A stretch of 64,000 bases of DNA from Bursaphelenchus xylophilus (taxonomy: Eukaryota; Nematoda; Chromadorea; Rhabditida; Aphelenchoididae). Under the pieces are notes generated by a model. The model ran no database searches, was not told the DNA's origin, and was given only the letters and a program-made list of their open reading frames with translations. The position numbers and the translations under genes were made by a program. Every line of letters begins with the position of its first letter. Positions within the stretch are counted from its first letter, which is position 1. Positions 34,733 to 45,182 of the stretch are shown one piece after another. The stretch is taken from NCBI GenBank assembly GCA_904066235.2, contig CAJFCV020000006.1, positions 8,184,001-8,248,000 of the forward strand, given 5' to 3'.

Positions 34733-35787
34733 TTACTGTTGTTCTTGAAGGTTTTTCAAGTGCAACAAGTAGGCCTTCTTTGTGGAGACGCGGGCCTTTC
34801 TTTGCTCGTGGGTCAGCTTCTTGGCAGTCCAACGTTTCTTCTCGACCTTCTTCTCCTTCTTGGCTTCTGGTTCAGGGTTAGCACGGATGGCGTCATGGGC
34901 CTTCTTGTAGATGCCCTCCAAAGAGTCGGGCGAGATGCCGGCCTTGATGAATTGAGAGAATTGGCGTTTGTAGGCGTCCTCGTCATCGTCCTTTAGCTGT
35001 TTCATGTACTCGGCGACATGTTTGCCGAAGATTCGGTCACGGTGGGCCTCAGCGTTGTACTCCTTCGACTCTGGGTCATATCCGTAGAACCGAGATTCAC
35101 TGAAACAAATTTAATCATTTCGGTAGACGACCAAAATTTTATTTAAATTACCTGTGTGGAACGTTGATTCCTCCATCAGCAACTCCTTTCATCACGGCGA
35201 ATACTTTGGCTCCAGTGGTTGTACGAGCAAGACCGACATCAAGCACGGCCTGGAAGGGGTTTGGGTTATCTCCCTCCTGTTCGACGTTGTAATCCTCACC
35301 GTTGACTTCTTCGGTTCCCTTGTACAAAGTGTCAAGCTTGATGGATTTCAGGTGGCGGCGGGCCAAGAGAAGACCAGTGGCGTAAGCGGCAGCGTAGTTG
35401 GTAAGACCGACCTTGATGCCATAACGGGGAAGTTCATGAGCGTAGGCAGATGAGACAACAACGTCTCCTCCGATCTTTGAGTAAGCGATCTAAAAGAATA
35501 GCTTTTAAAAACAGATTTAGGGCATCTAATGGCATAAAATAACTAATAATTATCATGTCTCCTAAATCAGAAAACAAAAATACAAAAGTAAAACAAACCT
35601 GGGCAATAACGTCCTTGTTGGTGAAACGAACGATCAGACGGTACTTTGGGGTGTTGTACTTGTTCTTGTCCTGAACAGTGAGGCGTTTCCGAGCATAGTA
35701 ATCGGTCTTTCCCTCACGTCGACGCTTCAGCTTGGTCTGGAAGCGCTTGAAGTACGCGCGGTTCTTAACAACCTTGACTAAACCCAT
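34733..35787 (-). CDS. rpl-5: 60S ribosomal protein L5 (uL18)
   Basis: 5S rRNA-binding protein of the large subunit. Exons 35599-35787, 35152-35489 and 34733-35099 give 297 residues, the length of human RPL5. Motifs: [90 protein letters not shown] and [14 protein letters not shown]. The C-terminus is the usual basic helix ([18 protein letters not shown]). rpl-3 follows 415 bp downstream on the same strand, but that gap contains its own 5' leader, so co-transcription is uncertain. Confidence 0.98.
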
Positions 35788-36016
35788 GGCTAAAAGCTGA
35801 AATAATCAAAAACGTAACAAAATTAGTCAAAACAATATTAGTTTACAGAAGATCGACAAAACTCACGATAAACGTAAAATATTTTTGCAAAAGAAATAAA
35901 AAAGAGAAGGACTTTCCTAAATTCTCCCTGTGAAAAACGGGTCTCGAGGAGAAATACGGTAGATTGATTCTGGCATTCCGTATAACGAAAAAAAATGTCG
36001 GAATTTTATTTTATTA

Positions 36017-37241
36017 GGGTGTCCCATAAGTCTTGCAAATTTTTGGGTTTAAGAATTAACGTCTCATTTCGAGGGCCTAGAGAACTATACTTCTTAATGA
36101 TTGGCACTGTTAGGACCACCATCAGTTACACTTGTTAACAGCATAAAAATTTTAACTAACCACGTGCCCTCCGGGGAAATACTTGACACTCTTTAATATT
36201 GTCCAGTTTTGGGAAGGGTTAGGAAAACGATTCCGTTCTTTGGTAAGTGAGGCTGCACCTTTGCAACCACACTTTTTTATAAATCTACTGAGTACTCTGT
36301 TTCTAAAAAAGCGGCGCTTTCCACTGAATTCTTGCTTATGACGCTGTCCTGCAGGCTTCTTGTATCAGGCGCCATGGTGAATATCACGATGTATATACTT
36401 TTGCGTATAAATTTTTTTAAGGATGGTTTCTCAGGTCGGGCCGTTACCATAATGAAAATAGCGTTAGATTTATGCGTTTTAAGAACGGATCCGTTGGCTA
36501 CCTTGTTCTGAATTACCGCTAACCCAAGAAAATTTGAAAAAATGAGGTGCATTTACTCAATACCAAAAAAGTTGGCATGGATACAAATAATCTTGTAGTG
36601 CAGTGTCTTTTAAACATTGACATATGTATTTTATCTTAGCAAGAGGATTTTGGAATAGCGGTGCCAAGGGCTGAAAAAAACACTAAATTTAAAAAAATTT
36701 CTGTAAATTTTAAAAATAATCGGGAAAATTTTGAATTATATATATCTCAAGGCAAAAAATTGATACAGGCGGTAATCATAGCCTCATTATGTTCACAAGC
36801 AAGCGTAGATTACACACGATGCAGAGCTACGGCCAACACTTTCTACCGTCGAAAAAATAGGTCAGAAAAACGTGAGTGCAACAGTTTTCATGTTGGTCAA
36901 ACCACCACAAAAGTGCCCATGCCTGTATCGCAGCGTGGACTAGAATATGATCCGAAGCTCTCATGCGTCCTATTTTCACGTGTAGTGGGCCCACAGATCT
37001 ATTTTTAGAAAGCATATATCCGTTTTAAAATCGGCAAGCAAAATTTTTCTTAATGTCTAGTACAATATCGGGGCAGTGTGGGCAGCAGGTGGATCCTCTG
37101 TGGCTTTGTCATATACGGTTTAGAAGCGCTTTATCCGAGCTTTAAACCAGTACATCCAACATACTCCGTAATGCGTTTCAAAGCTTACAAGAATTCGCTC
37201 AAGTCGACCACCCAAAAATTTGCAAGACTTATGGGACACCC
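36017..37241 (-). mobile_element. Decayed mariner transposon
   Basis: 1,225 bp bounded by TA dinucleotides (36015-36016, 37242-37243) with perfect 32-bp terminal inverted repeats starting GGGTGTCCCATAAGT. Length and ends are those of a near full-size mariner. The transposase is broken; the best remnant, on the minus strand at about 36277-36460, reads IMVTA, about 30 residues on LQDSV, and then a FLETE-like stretch, in the places of the MVW and QDxAPxH catalytic segments of mariner transposases. No intact frame remains. Confidence 0.85.
36277..36552 (-). pseudogene. Mariner transposase remnant
   Basis: A 91-codon frame inside the mariner element. It retains the spacing between an IMVTA block and an LQDSVIS block, about 30 residues apart, but has lost flanking parts to stops and frameshifts. 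About 260 bp remain to the element end, the length of a mariner transposase C-terminus. Confidence 0.55.
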
Positions 37242-37448
37242 TAATATTTTCCGAATTCGGACACGCAAAAGAAGATAACGTGAGAAGGAGAATTGATAAG
37301 CAACCCAATGTTTGTTTTTTTGCTTTGAAAAATAGGATTCAGATCAATAAATGTATAAACCACTTTATATCTTCTGCTAACCGATGGATAAGATAAGCTG
37401 TCGATATTTACAAGTACAACCGAGCCTGAGGTATAATCATCTATACAA

Positions 37449-38214
37449 TTAATGATATCCTTCTTGACTGCTCTTTTTGGCGTTCTCTCGTTGTAAGGCG
37501 GATCTGGCGGCCCATTTTCCTTTTTCTCGTGGAGCTGTGGATGATGTTCTGGTAGAAGCTGAGAGGAGAGCCGTCTTGACACAAAGTTTGGCTTCGGATG
37601 ATACTGGCCGTTCGACGATGAAGCTGACTTTCCTGGTGGCTCCCAATCTCTGGAGCATCAGCTTCTTGGCTTCTTCACGGTCCTTGATGGGAGTGCCGTC
37701 TACATCAATCAATCGGTCACCGATCTAAAAGAAACGGATTTGGTAGACAAGTTCTATTATATAGACCTTACCATCAGTTTGTCAACGCACAACGAATTCG
37801 GGTCCATTTTGGAAACGAAGATGGAATTGTCGGCATTCTTGATAACCAGACCAAATTTAGCGCCTTTCCGGTACCTTACGACCACACAATGATAAGAGTA
37901 GCCACGACGGCGAGTAAATAAATGTTCTCTGGCCTAGAAGGTAACGTAATAAAGATAAGTTTACTTATGTAACATCTAATAATGAAGGATTAAATTGTCA
38001 TTCGCACCTTGAGTCCTTTGAGTTCCTCCGGGTCAACAGGGATTGGGACTGCATCTTCGGACACAGAAATGGTACTCAGTCCAACCGCCTTCAAATCGTC
38101 TTTCCTGGAGTCGGAGCTGGATTGGGATCGCACCGAAGAGGTTTCCTTCTGCAACGATGTGTTCCGAGGTGGCGGTTCACCATTGTTACCACCCGGACTT
38201 CCATCGGAGATCAT
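37449..38214 (-). CDS. PDZ-domain protein
   Basis: Exons 38008-38214, 37772-37933 and 37449-37724 give 214 residues. Residues 1-65 are Ser/Pro-rich and probably disordered (PGGNNGEPPPRNT, SSVRSQSSSDSRKDD). A single PDZ domain occupies about 85-160: CVVVRYRKGAKFGLVIKNAD carries the GLV version of the GLGF carboxylate loop, followed by IFVSKMDPNSLC and LMIGDRLIDVDGTPI. The C-terminal ~50 residues are basic and low complexity (REKGKWAARSALQREN). The ATG at 38214 is the first in frame. No other domain is seen, so it is probably a small adaptor. Several nematode single-PDZ proteins have this layout; I cannot name the orthologue. Confidence 0.83.
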
Positions 38215-40283
38215 TTTTGGACCCAAACGACCGCACCGTGGAAAAGTGGATTGAACTGATTTATGAATTGGTCGAGAAATTTAGTCGGCTTATGGGAAAG
38301 GTCATCTACAGATTGTTTCCGTGAATATTTTATCGTATTCTGTGCAATCGCACCTTTTCGGTTCCATTTGAAACGCAGTTTTCCAGAGTTCAGTCATCCA
38401 TTATTCGACCAAATGTAAAAAGATGCAAAAAAGTAAGCAAGTTTATGAAAAAACTCAAATCGAGCAATTTTTCCCAAAACTGCCCGTTTCTGGAGGGTGT
38501 TCTGCAAACTTGCAGGCCTTCGTTCTCTGGCAACTATCATTCTAATTTCGCGATTTTGGTACTGCTGGACTCGCAAGGGTTTCTGTTTTCATAAATTGGA
38601 ATAAAAATAAGCAAAATCTGTTGAAAATTTTCGAGAATTTCAAAAATATCTAATATGCAAATAAATATGCAAATTTTTATGATCTTCCGCGGAAGACACA
38701 AGTTCCTGGCAAAAATGCGTGTTTTGGAACGAGAAACATTACAGTCAGGACTTAGTTACTACGACGTCGGGTCACTGAGTTATGAGAAATTAGGTCATGT
38801 TACAGTAATCCAAGGTACCGTATGACGTGAAAACAGTTAATCAGAAAGGAAAGTTTCTGAGAGCAGTTTTTGAGCTTTGTGAATTTTCGGGTAGCTTGAG
38901 ATTTTATATAGGCATCGGTCTCCAAGGTTAGAGAAATGTGTTTTAACATTTCCTTTGTACTAACAACTGATTCTGTTTGCAAAGGCCTTCTTGGCCATCA
39001 TCTTAACTAATTGAGCCAAAATATTTTATCATGGACATAAAGAAATGGCGCCGAGGTAAAATCTTCTGCACTTTCGTATCTGCCTCCGATAATCGGGTCG
39101 GTAATACTCACTAATTTTCTACGGACTATTAGGGATTACTTTGTTGAAAGTCCAATTCAAAGTAGCAAAGTCTGGGAAGCCGGGATCTTCGTATTCTCCA
39201 TCCTCCCACAAGTTTTACCTGGACTATTTTGATGGACGGTTTAATCCCTTCCATTTATGGGGCCCACTTCCCTTTTTGTTTTTGGGCCCTTAGGGTCTCA
39301 CCTGTTAGGATTAGATTCCCAGCCCCGTATATTACACATGGATGTATAAGCATCAGGTTGGAGGGCCAGATTATGTGCACACAATTCTCCGGAATCCCAG
39401 TCGGGTTTATGGGTTCGTATAAAGGGTAATGGACATCCCCGGTTATGTGTTCGATATTGTTTATAGTCTGCGGTCACGACCGGCCAAATGGGGAGGACCA
39501 AGTTCTCTGTAAGTGTAAAGACTTTCGTTTAGCAGCTGTTTTTATTTTGGGTTTGATACTTTAGGCGAACAAAGGATAAACGTGTTACGTTTATTCTGTC
39601 TGGCAGCTCATTCGATTCACATTTTTTTGGTGTAGCTTTTATATTAACCGTAATGACAATTCGTCAGTTGAACTTGACCATAGGCAGATGCCCATTTACT
39701 TAGCACTGAAACGCTGCCGAATTACGAAATGGCCTAGCGACGTAAATGTGAGGGTGTTTGGGGATTCATTCATTAAAGAGTGCCAAGTATTTTCTGGGGT
39801 TAATCTGGATTATTTTGGGGATGCGTAGAGGATGAGCAATGTCCTATGGTCGATTGTGATATACGCTCATTATGCACCCGGCCCAAATCGCCAAAAGTTT
39901 AGTAATAGTTCAATTCTGCACTGTGAAACCCTTCTCTCAATTTTTTTTGCACAGTGAAGTCGCTTGGAAGCATGCAAATTCGAGATGCAATTAATAATCA
40001 TAACTCACGACGCCAGAATCCCCTTCTTCCTCTCGGCTTCACACCTAAAATAAATAATCTTCATGCCCGCAGGCGTCAATTTAAATCCCGTTTTGTGCCA
40101 TAAACTCTTTAAACCTAAACATTCTTCTCTTCGCGGTTCATTTGCGCGGCTTTATGTGCGGAAATATGGGCAATCCTTTTATATTTTTTGTTTTTGAGGA
40201 AACCAACGCCGCCCGTAGACCTGCCAATTAAAAGACCCGAGGCGATGTGTGGCAAGGTGTGCTCATGACCCATGATTTGGGAG
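38215..40283. other. Intergenic, no gene seen
   Basis: About 2.07 kb between the divergent PDZ gene and the CPG4-like gene. No frame with splice support. Contains AT-rich sequence and a GCACTGTG / GCACAGTG pair at about 39916-39957 that could be a short hairpin. Confidence 0.55.
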
Positions 40284-41665
40284 ATGTTTTTTGTTGCCCT
40301 CTGGCTTCTGATGCCACCGGTTCATGCGAATCCACCAGATGCTTGTTTGCTGAGATGCAAAGACAATTACGTAAGAAAAGCGACTTTGTGTAGCATTACG
40401 GTATTAAATCATCTTGTTTTATTTGGATCATAGCTTTTGTTGAGAAATCATGTCATCGTTAAATTGGTTAGTAAAATTATGTAAACTTGCAGAAAAAGTG
40501 TGAAAAGGCTGAGAAAGTGCGACTATAGCAGTCTTTCGTAAACGGATTAGACAAATTATTAGTAATAACTTTCACACAGTTCCGCTTTTTTTGCACCCTT
40601 GTCACAGATAATATCAATAGGTTTGAACAATTAAGTGGTAATAAATACAAATGTACTAAAAATAGTTACGTAGTTAAGTGTGCGATAGATACCCCATTAT
40701 ATTACAGTTGCAACACATGCAATCATTGGCGGCTGAGAAGTCGCAGATGTGGTCGATAAGCCTGTCAACGCCGTTGCAAGGGCTCTTCTCAAAACATTCA
40801 CACCTCAGCGTCTATGATCGCCTTAGTATTTCCTGCGAGTAAGTGGAATGTAATAAAAATTGAATTGGTTACTAATTATGTCATAGAAATTTTGCAATAA
40901 GCAGTATTTGCAGTTAGATCAAATTAGAAATTTTCAGTGCTCACAAGCAATTCGTGGTATGTTTAAATAAGTGCTCAGATTCTAAAGGGCGAAAAATCCT
41001 GGAAGCAGGCCAAAGTTCATGGTCCTTCATTTGTAATTCTTTCGAGGATAGTCCAGGTAAGCCTTCTTTACCTTTCTTCAAATGCCCGTAATCCTGGATC
41101 TAACATGAACTTTCGTTTAACAGACTTTCAAGACGAAGTCCTGCCTTGTTGGCAATCGCATGGAGAACTCATATCCACAAAGTGTCATATCCACGCAGTC
41201 ATGGTACAAAACAGTGTGATGGATCTTATCCAAAATGGCTGGGCAGATCCCACTTCGACGTTAGACGATCTCTGTCGAAGTGTCACTTTGTATGACAAAT
41301 GTTATATTGGGCAGAGTGACGTGCATTGTGGGCAAAAAGGGTGGAAGTTTTTGTTACAACTCAACACCAGGAATTCGATGTAAGTATTTTTAAGTGAACA
41401 AAAGGAAGGTGTAATATCAGCCTAAGAATACGTTGCTCTAACTTTTTTGCTTGTCAAAAAGTTGGTAACAAATTGTTCTAGGGTTCTAGTCCAACTACTC
41501 TCTCAAAGCGCCGGCGTCAACGTCATTCCATGGGCCTGTCAGCAGTGGAAACATCCAGTAGAATATGCAGAATGGCATGCACAACGACTCTCCAATTCAA
41601 ATTTCGGGTATAAAGTAACAATATCACTTTTACATTTAGCTGTGTTATTAGCCGCATTTCTCTAA
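40284..41665 (+). CDS. Secreted cysteine-rich protein, CPG4-like, with C-terminal anchor
   Basis: Exons 40284-40370, a possible 24-nt micro-exon 40493-40516, 40708-40838, 40938-41056, 41124-41379 and 41482-41665 give about 266 residues. It starts with a signal peptide (MFFVALWLLMPPVHA), then CLLRC and widely spaced Cys pairs (VVCLNKCSD, CWQSHGELISTKCHIH, LYDKCYIGQ, WACQQW), a pattern like the chondroitin-proteoglycan-4 domain of nematodes. The C-terminus is hydrophobic up to the stop (TISLLHLAVLLAAFL), fitting a GPI-attachment signal more than a TM with tail. The micro-exon is phase 0 at both ends, so it can be skipped without a frame change; its donor (GTGCGA) is weak. Family name is tentative. 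Confidence 0.7.
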
Positions 41666-41758
41666 TAAAATTATTAAGGAAAATGTAAGGTCCAAATAAC
41701 ATACTACAATTAATAAAAAGACCTTTATTTACATTGTGACAAAAGCATAAAAAACGCT

Positions 41759-43417
41759 TTAAGCAACTTCAGGGAATTCGTGTAGCTTTAAACGTGCGAG
41801 GTTTTCATCGAGGGATTCTACGGACATTCCAATGGCTTCATCGCGGATACTCGCATATAAGGCCGACGACCTCAAAATGTAAAATACTATGTTGTAAAAA
41901 ACAATATAGACTATTAATAGCTTATAAATGCTTACAAGTATCGTTCTCCGAAGCTTGGAAGTACTGTAACAATCAGTTTCCCTTCATTCTCGGGTAATTT
42001 GGCCAATCGGATAGCAGCACAGACATTCGCTCCACTTGAAATTCCGCATAAAAGCCCTTCTTCCAACGCCAATCTTCTGGCCATAATAATGGCCTCGTCC
42101 GAATGAACGGTGATGACGCCATCCACAATATTCTGATCGAGTACAGTGGGAATAAATCCGGTCCCGATGCCTGGAAAATTTTTAAAGTAGTCATCACTTC
42201 TCGTAATAATGAAGTAACCTTATGTGCGCCTACCTTGTATTTTATGAGGTCCTGGAGCCATTCCACTCAATATCGCTGACTCTTCGGGCTCCACAGCGTA
42301 AAGCTAAATACAGATTTTAACTATATGAAATAATCATCAAAGCAATCGCAGAGTTTCAAGCTACCTTTAAATTTGGGTTCTTTTCCTTCAGAAAGGTACC
42401 TGCTCCCGTAATTGTGCCACCAGTGCCAACTCCGAACGCGCAGATATCCACTTTTCCATGTGTTTGCTTCCAGATTTCTGGGCCAGTGCTTTCATAATGA
42501 ATCTGAGGGTTTGCAGGATTTTCAAACTAAAACAAAAATTTTTCAATCAAATTTTTATTAATACCCGATTTGCGTAAAAAAATTAAGCTAACTGCTTACT
42601 TGTTGAAGAACATATGAATCTGAGATGTTCTTAGCCAATTCCTGAGCTCTTTCAATAGCCCCACTCATCCCTTTTGAAGGTTCGGTAAGAACAAGTTCAG
42701 CTCCATAAGCTCGAAGGAGAGTTCTCTAAAAATAAATTGTAAGTATACTATAAGCGATCAAACAGCAACGGATGAACTGCCAAAAATATATTGGCTATAA
42801 AAAAAGAATCCATAATACGAGTTCATCGAAATTTTCAGATAATTATAAGCTCGTACTTCTAGAACGGCGTCCTTTTTCTAGAGACCAACAAAATTAAAAA
42901 CAAATAAGCGTACCCTTTCTAAACTCATCGAAGATGGGATTGTTATGATCAATTTGTATCCTTTTACGGCTGCAATAAACGCCAATGCAATACCAGTATT
43001 TCCACTTGTCGGTTCGATTAAGGTTGTAACTCCGGGCCGAATCTTTCCGGCTTCTTCGGCCGCCTTTATCATCGAATAACCAATTCGATCCTTTACCGAG
43101 CATGCCGGGTTCAGGTATTCTAGTTTCACGGCTGAAAGTTTAGAAAAATTGGAAAATGAACCTTCAAAAACCTCGAATTTTTAACGGTAATTTAAATAAA
43201 AATCTGCGGTAAGCCTCCAAAAAATCAAAAGTATTAGCAATTAAATCGCTTCCTAGTAAACAAGACAACATCGTCGAGAAGCGGAAGATACGAAGATTGT
43301 ACTATGCTTACCGACTTTTCCTTTGCAATCCGGGTCCAGGACTCGTCGTAAATAGATCATCGGTGTGTTCCCGATGAGAGAAGACGCATCTTCACCAATA
43401 GAATCTCTGCTAGCCAT
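41759..43417 (-). CDS. Cysteine synthase-like PLP enzyme (O-acetylserine sulfhydrylase family)
   Basis: Fold-type II PLP enzyme of the CysK/CBS family, as in nematode cysl genes. Seven exons, starting at ATG 43417 and ending at 41759, cover: [32 protein letters not shown] (PLP lysine in SVKDR), [19 protein letters not shown] (substrate loop), [56 protein letters not shown] (phosphate-binding loop), [33 protein letters not shown] and FGERYLSSALYA. All key motifs are intact, so activity is expected. No heme or CBS regulatory domain, so it is not a cystathionine beta-synthase. The length, ~340 residues, fits a cytosolic OASS. Confidence 0.92.
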
Positions 43418-45182
43418 TCAGGTATATGTACGCAACTTAAATAATTCACTTTTGGTGTTTTATACGCGTCTTTTCGATTCACAGACGATTATCAAATTGT
43501 TTTTCTTGGAGCAAGCTGCGCCCGAGACTGCAGCAAACAAAATGAGGGAACGAAAATATCCTTTGTTACTTGTTTTGGAGAGACGAAAGGAAGGAAACAT
43601 GGGATAGAAAAAGTTGTTTCAAAAATTCAAGCGGACTAATGACGAGAATTTGTGGTAAGACATAAAATATTAATTATGTAACACTTGAAAATAATAAAAA
43701 TAAGGTGAAATTTGAAACGAATATAATTGATATTAAGATCTGTAGTGCCTCTCTCCGGCGCAAAGCAAAAATTAATAAAGGCATGCTGAGAATAACATGT
43801 GCGAACAAGCAAAGTAGTAAAATACTCGAGGAATGACGACAATATTACACATCAGGACGTTGTAGTCCCAATACAACTAGGCATGTATTTACGGCAGTGC
43901 CTAATTTGTAAATAGATGCCTAAGGACAGCACCTTTTTTGTCCCGGGGGTTTGCAGAATTGGAGGAGTACATAATTTGGAGATTATTTGCTTCGCGGGCC
44001 AATTAGTACAGTATCAAATATGTAAGTTTAACTAAACAAAATGTATTGCCTTTCCGTTACAAAAAGTTGAAGTCATCGGCCATTTATTAAAAGAAATAGA
44101 TGGAACATCTGAAGGTCTTCCAACACTTATAACGATGTAAAGATAATAAATACATACAACACAAAAAATTCGAATGAAACCCTTCCCAAAAGGGCATTTT
44201 GCGAGATGTGTTTTGCAAAGGTCGCCCCCTAAGCAGCACAGTCCTTATCTATATATATATAGTTGATTGTCCCCCGATCAAGATGGGGAACTTCCCTTTT
44301 TGGTTCAGGTGTTCTTTGAAGTTGGCGGCGAGAAATGCGCCTAAAAAATACACGGAATTTGCTGATGGGCACGTCTTTAGTTTGGCGTTACAAATTACAA
44401 AAGCTAGATCAACAGATGACGAGATCGATCCAATCAAACTACAGGTCACGAGGAACAAGAAGAACAATTCCTGTTTGCTTGTGATGATTAAAGTTACTTT
44501 TTCTATTAAAGTACGCAGTAAAACTTCTTTGAAGGGATTTGACTTACACCTCTTTTTATTTTAGTTACAAGTTAATTAATTAAAGGGTGTTTGATCTTTA
44601 TTTGGTGTCGAGGATTAGTTTGGATCAACTTTTTACAACTGAAGAATGATTACCAGTTTTATTTTTTTTAAACAGTTAAAGCAGCGTTGTTTGCAACGAA
44701 GAAAAAGTGAAAAATTGTAGTTTTATATGTTTGCAATTAAAAAATTTAAATTTGGTGGTTGCATCACACTCAAATACACTTTTATACAGTCCACCTTTAT
44801 GTGGCATGCTCTTCAAGTCATAATAAAGGCCTTTTGCCAAAAAGTTTGTTTAGTCAAGTGGAGGAAGCGTTTTCTTTTCAGTCGGAAGGTCCCGGGTTCG
44901 GCTCCCGCTGCCCGCTTTCTTCGTTTCATTTGCGGTAAATCGGTGTTTAGTGCAATGTCCGAAGGAAGCCAGAGAAATTACCATTTGGTATCTCCCTTCC
45001 CATATTCAATACGGGATTGGTTTCGTAATAATGGTCATATTTTTTCGAAATAATTTGAGTTTTGTCTGCTTTCTTGACATTCTGAACACAGAAAGCTTTG
45101 ATAATAAGTTTATCCCATACAAAATGGGAGGAAGTTTTTAAATTTAGCAGTTATTTTATTACTATTACATCCAAGCACAAAA
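43418..45182. other. Intergenic, no gene seen
   Basis: About 1.76 kb of AT-rich DNA between the cysteine synthase start and the 3' end of the DEG/ENaC gene. Open frames (for example 44199-44564 on +) have no recognisable product. A tRNA-like relic lies at about 44850-44926. Confidence 0.5.
44850..44926 (+). pseudogene. tRNA-like relic
   Basis: A T-arm-like CCGGGTTCGGCTCCCGC (44891-44907) follows a D-arm-like TTAGTCAAGTGG and a weak anticodon stem. The 3' acceptor strand (TGCCCGC) has no partner at the 5' end and the anticodon loop is the wrong size, so it is not a working tRNA gene. Confidence 0.25.

Noticed and set aside
36661..37008. Plus-strand 115-codon frame in the mariner element
   Set aside because: No transposase motif; the recognisable remnant is on the minus strand.
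39298..39501. Minus-strand frame ending in a GWESNPN-like string
   Set aside because: No splice sites, no domain; looked retroelement-like at first but nothing around supports it.
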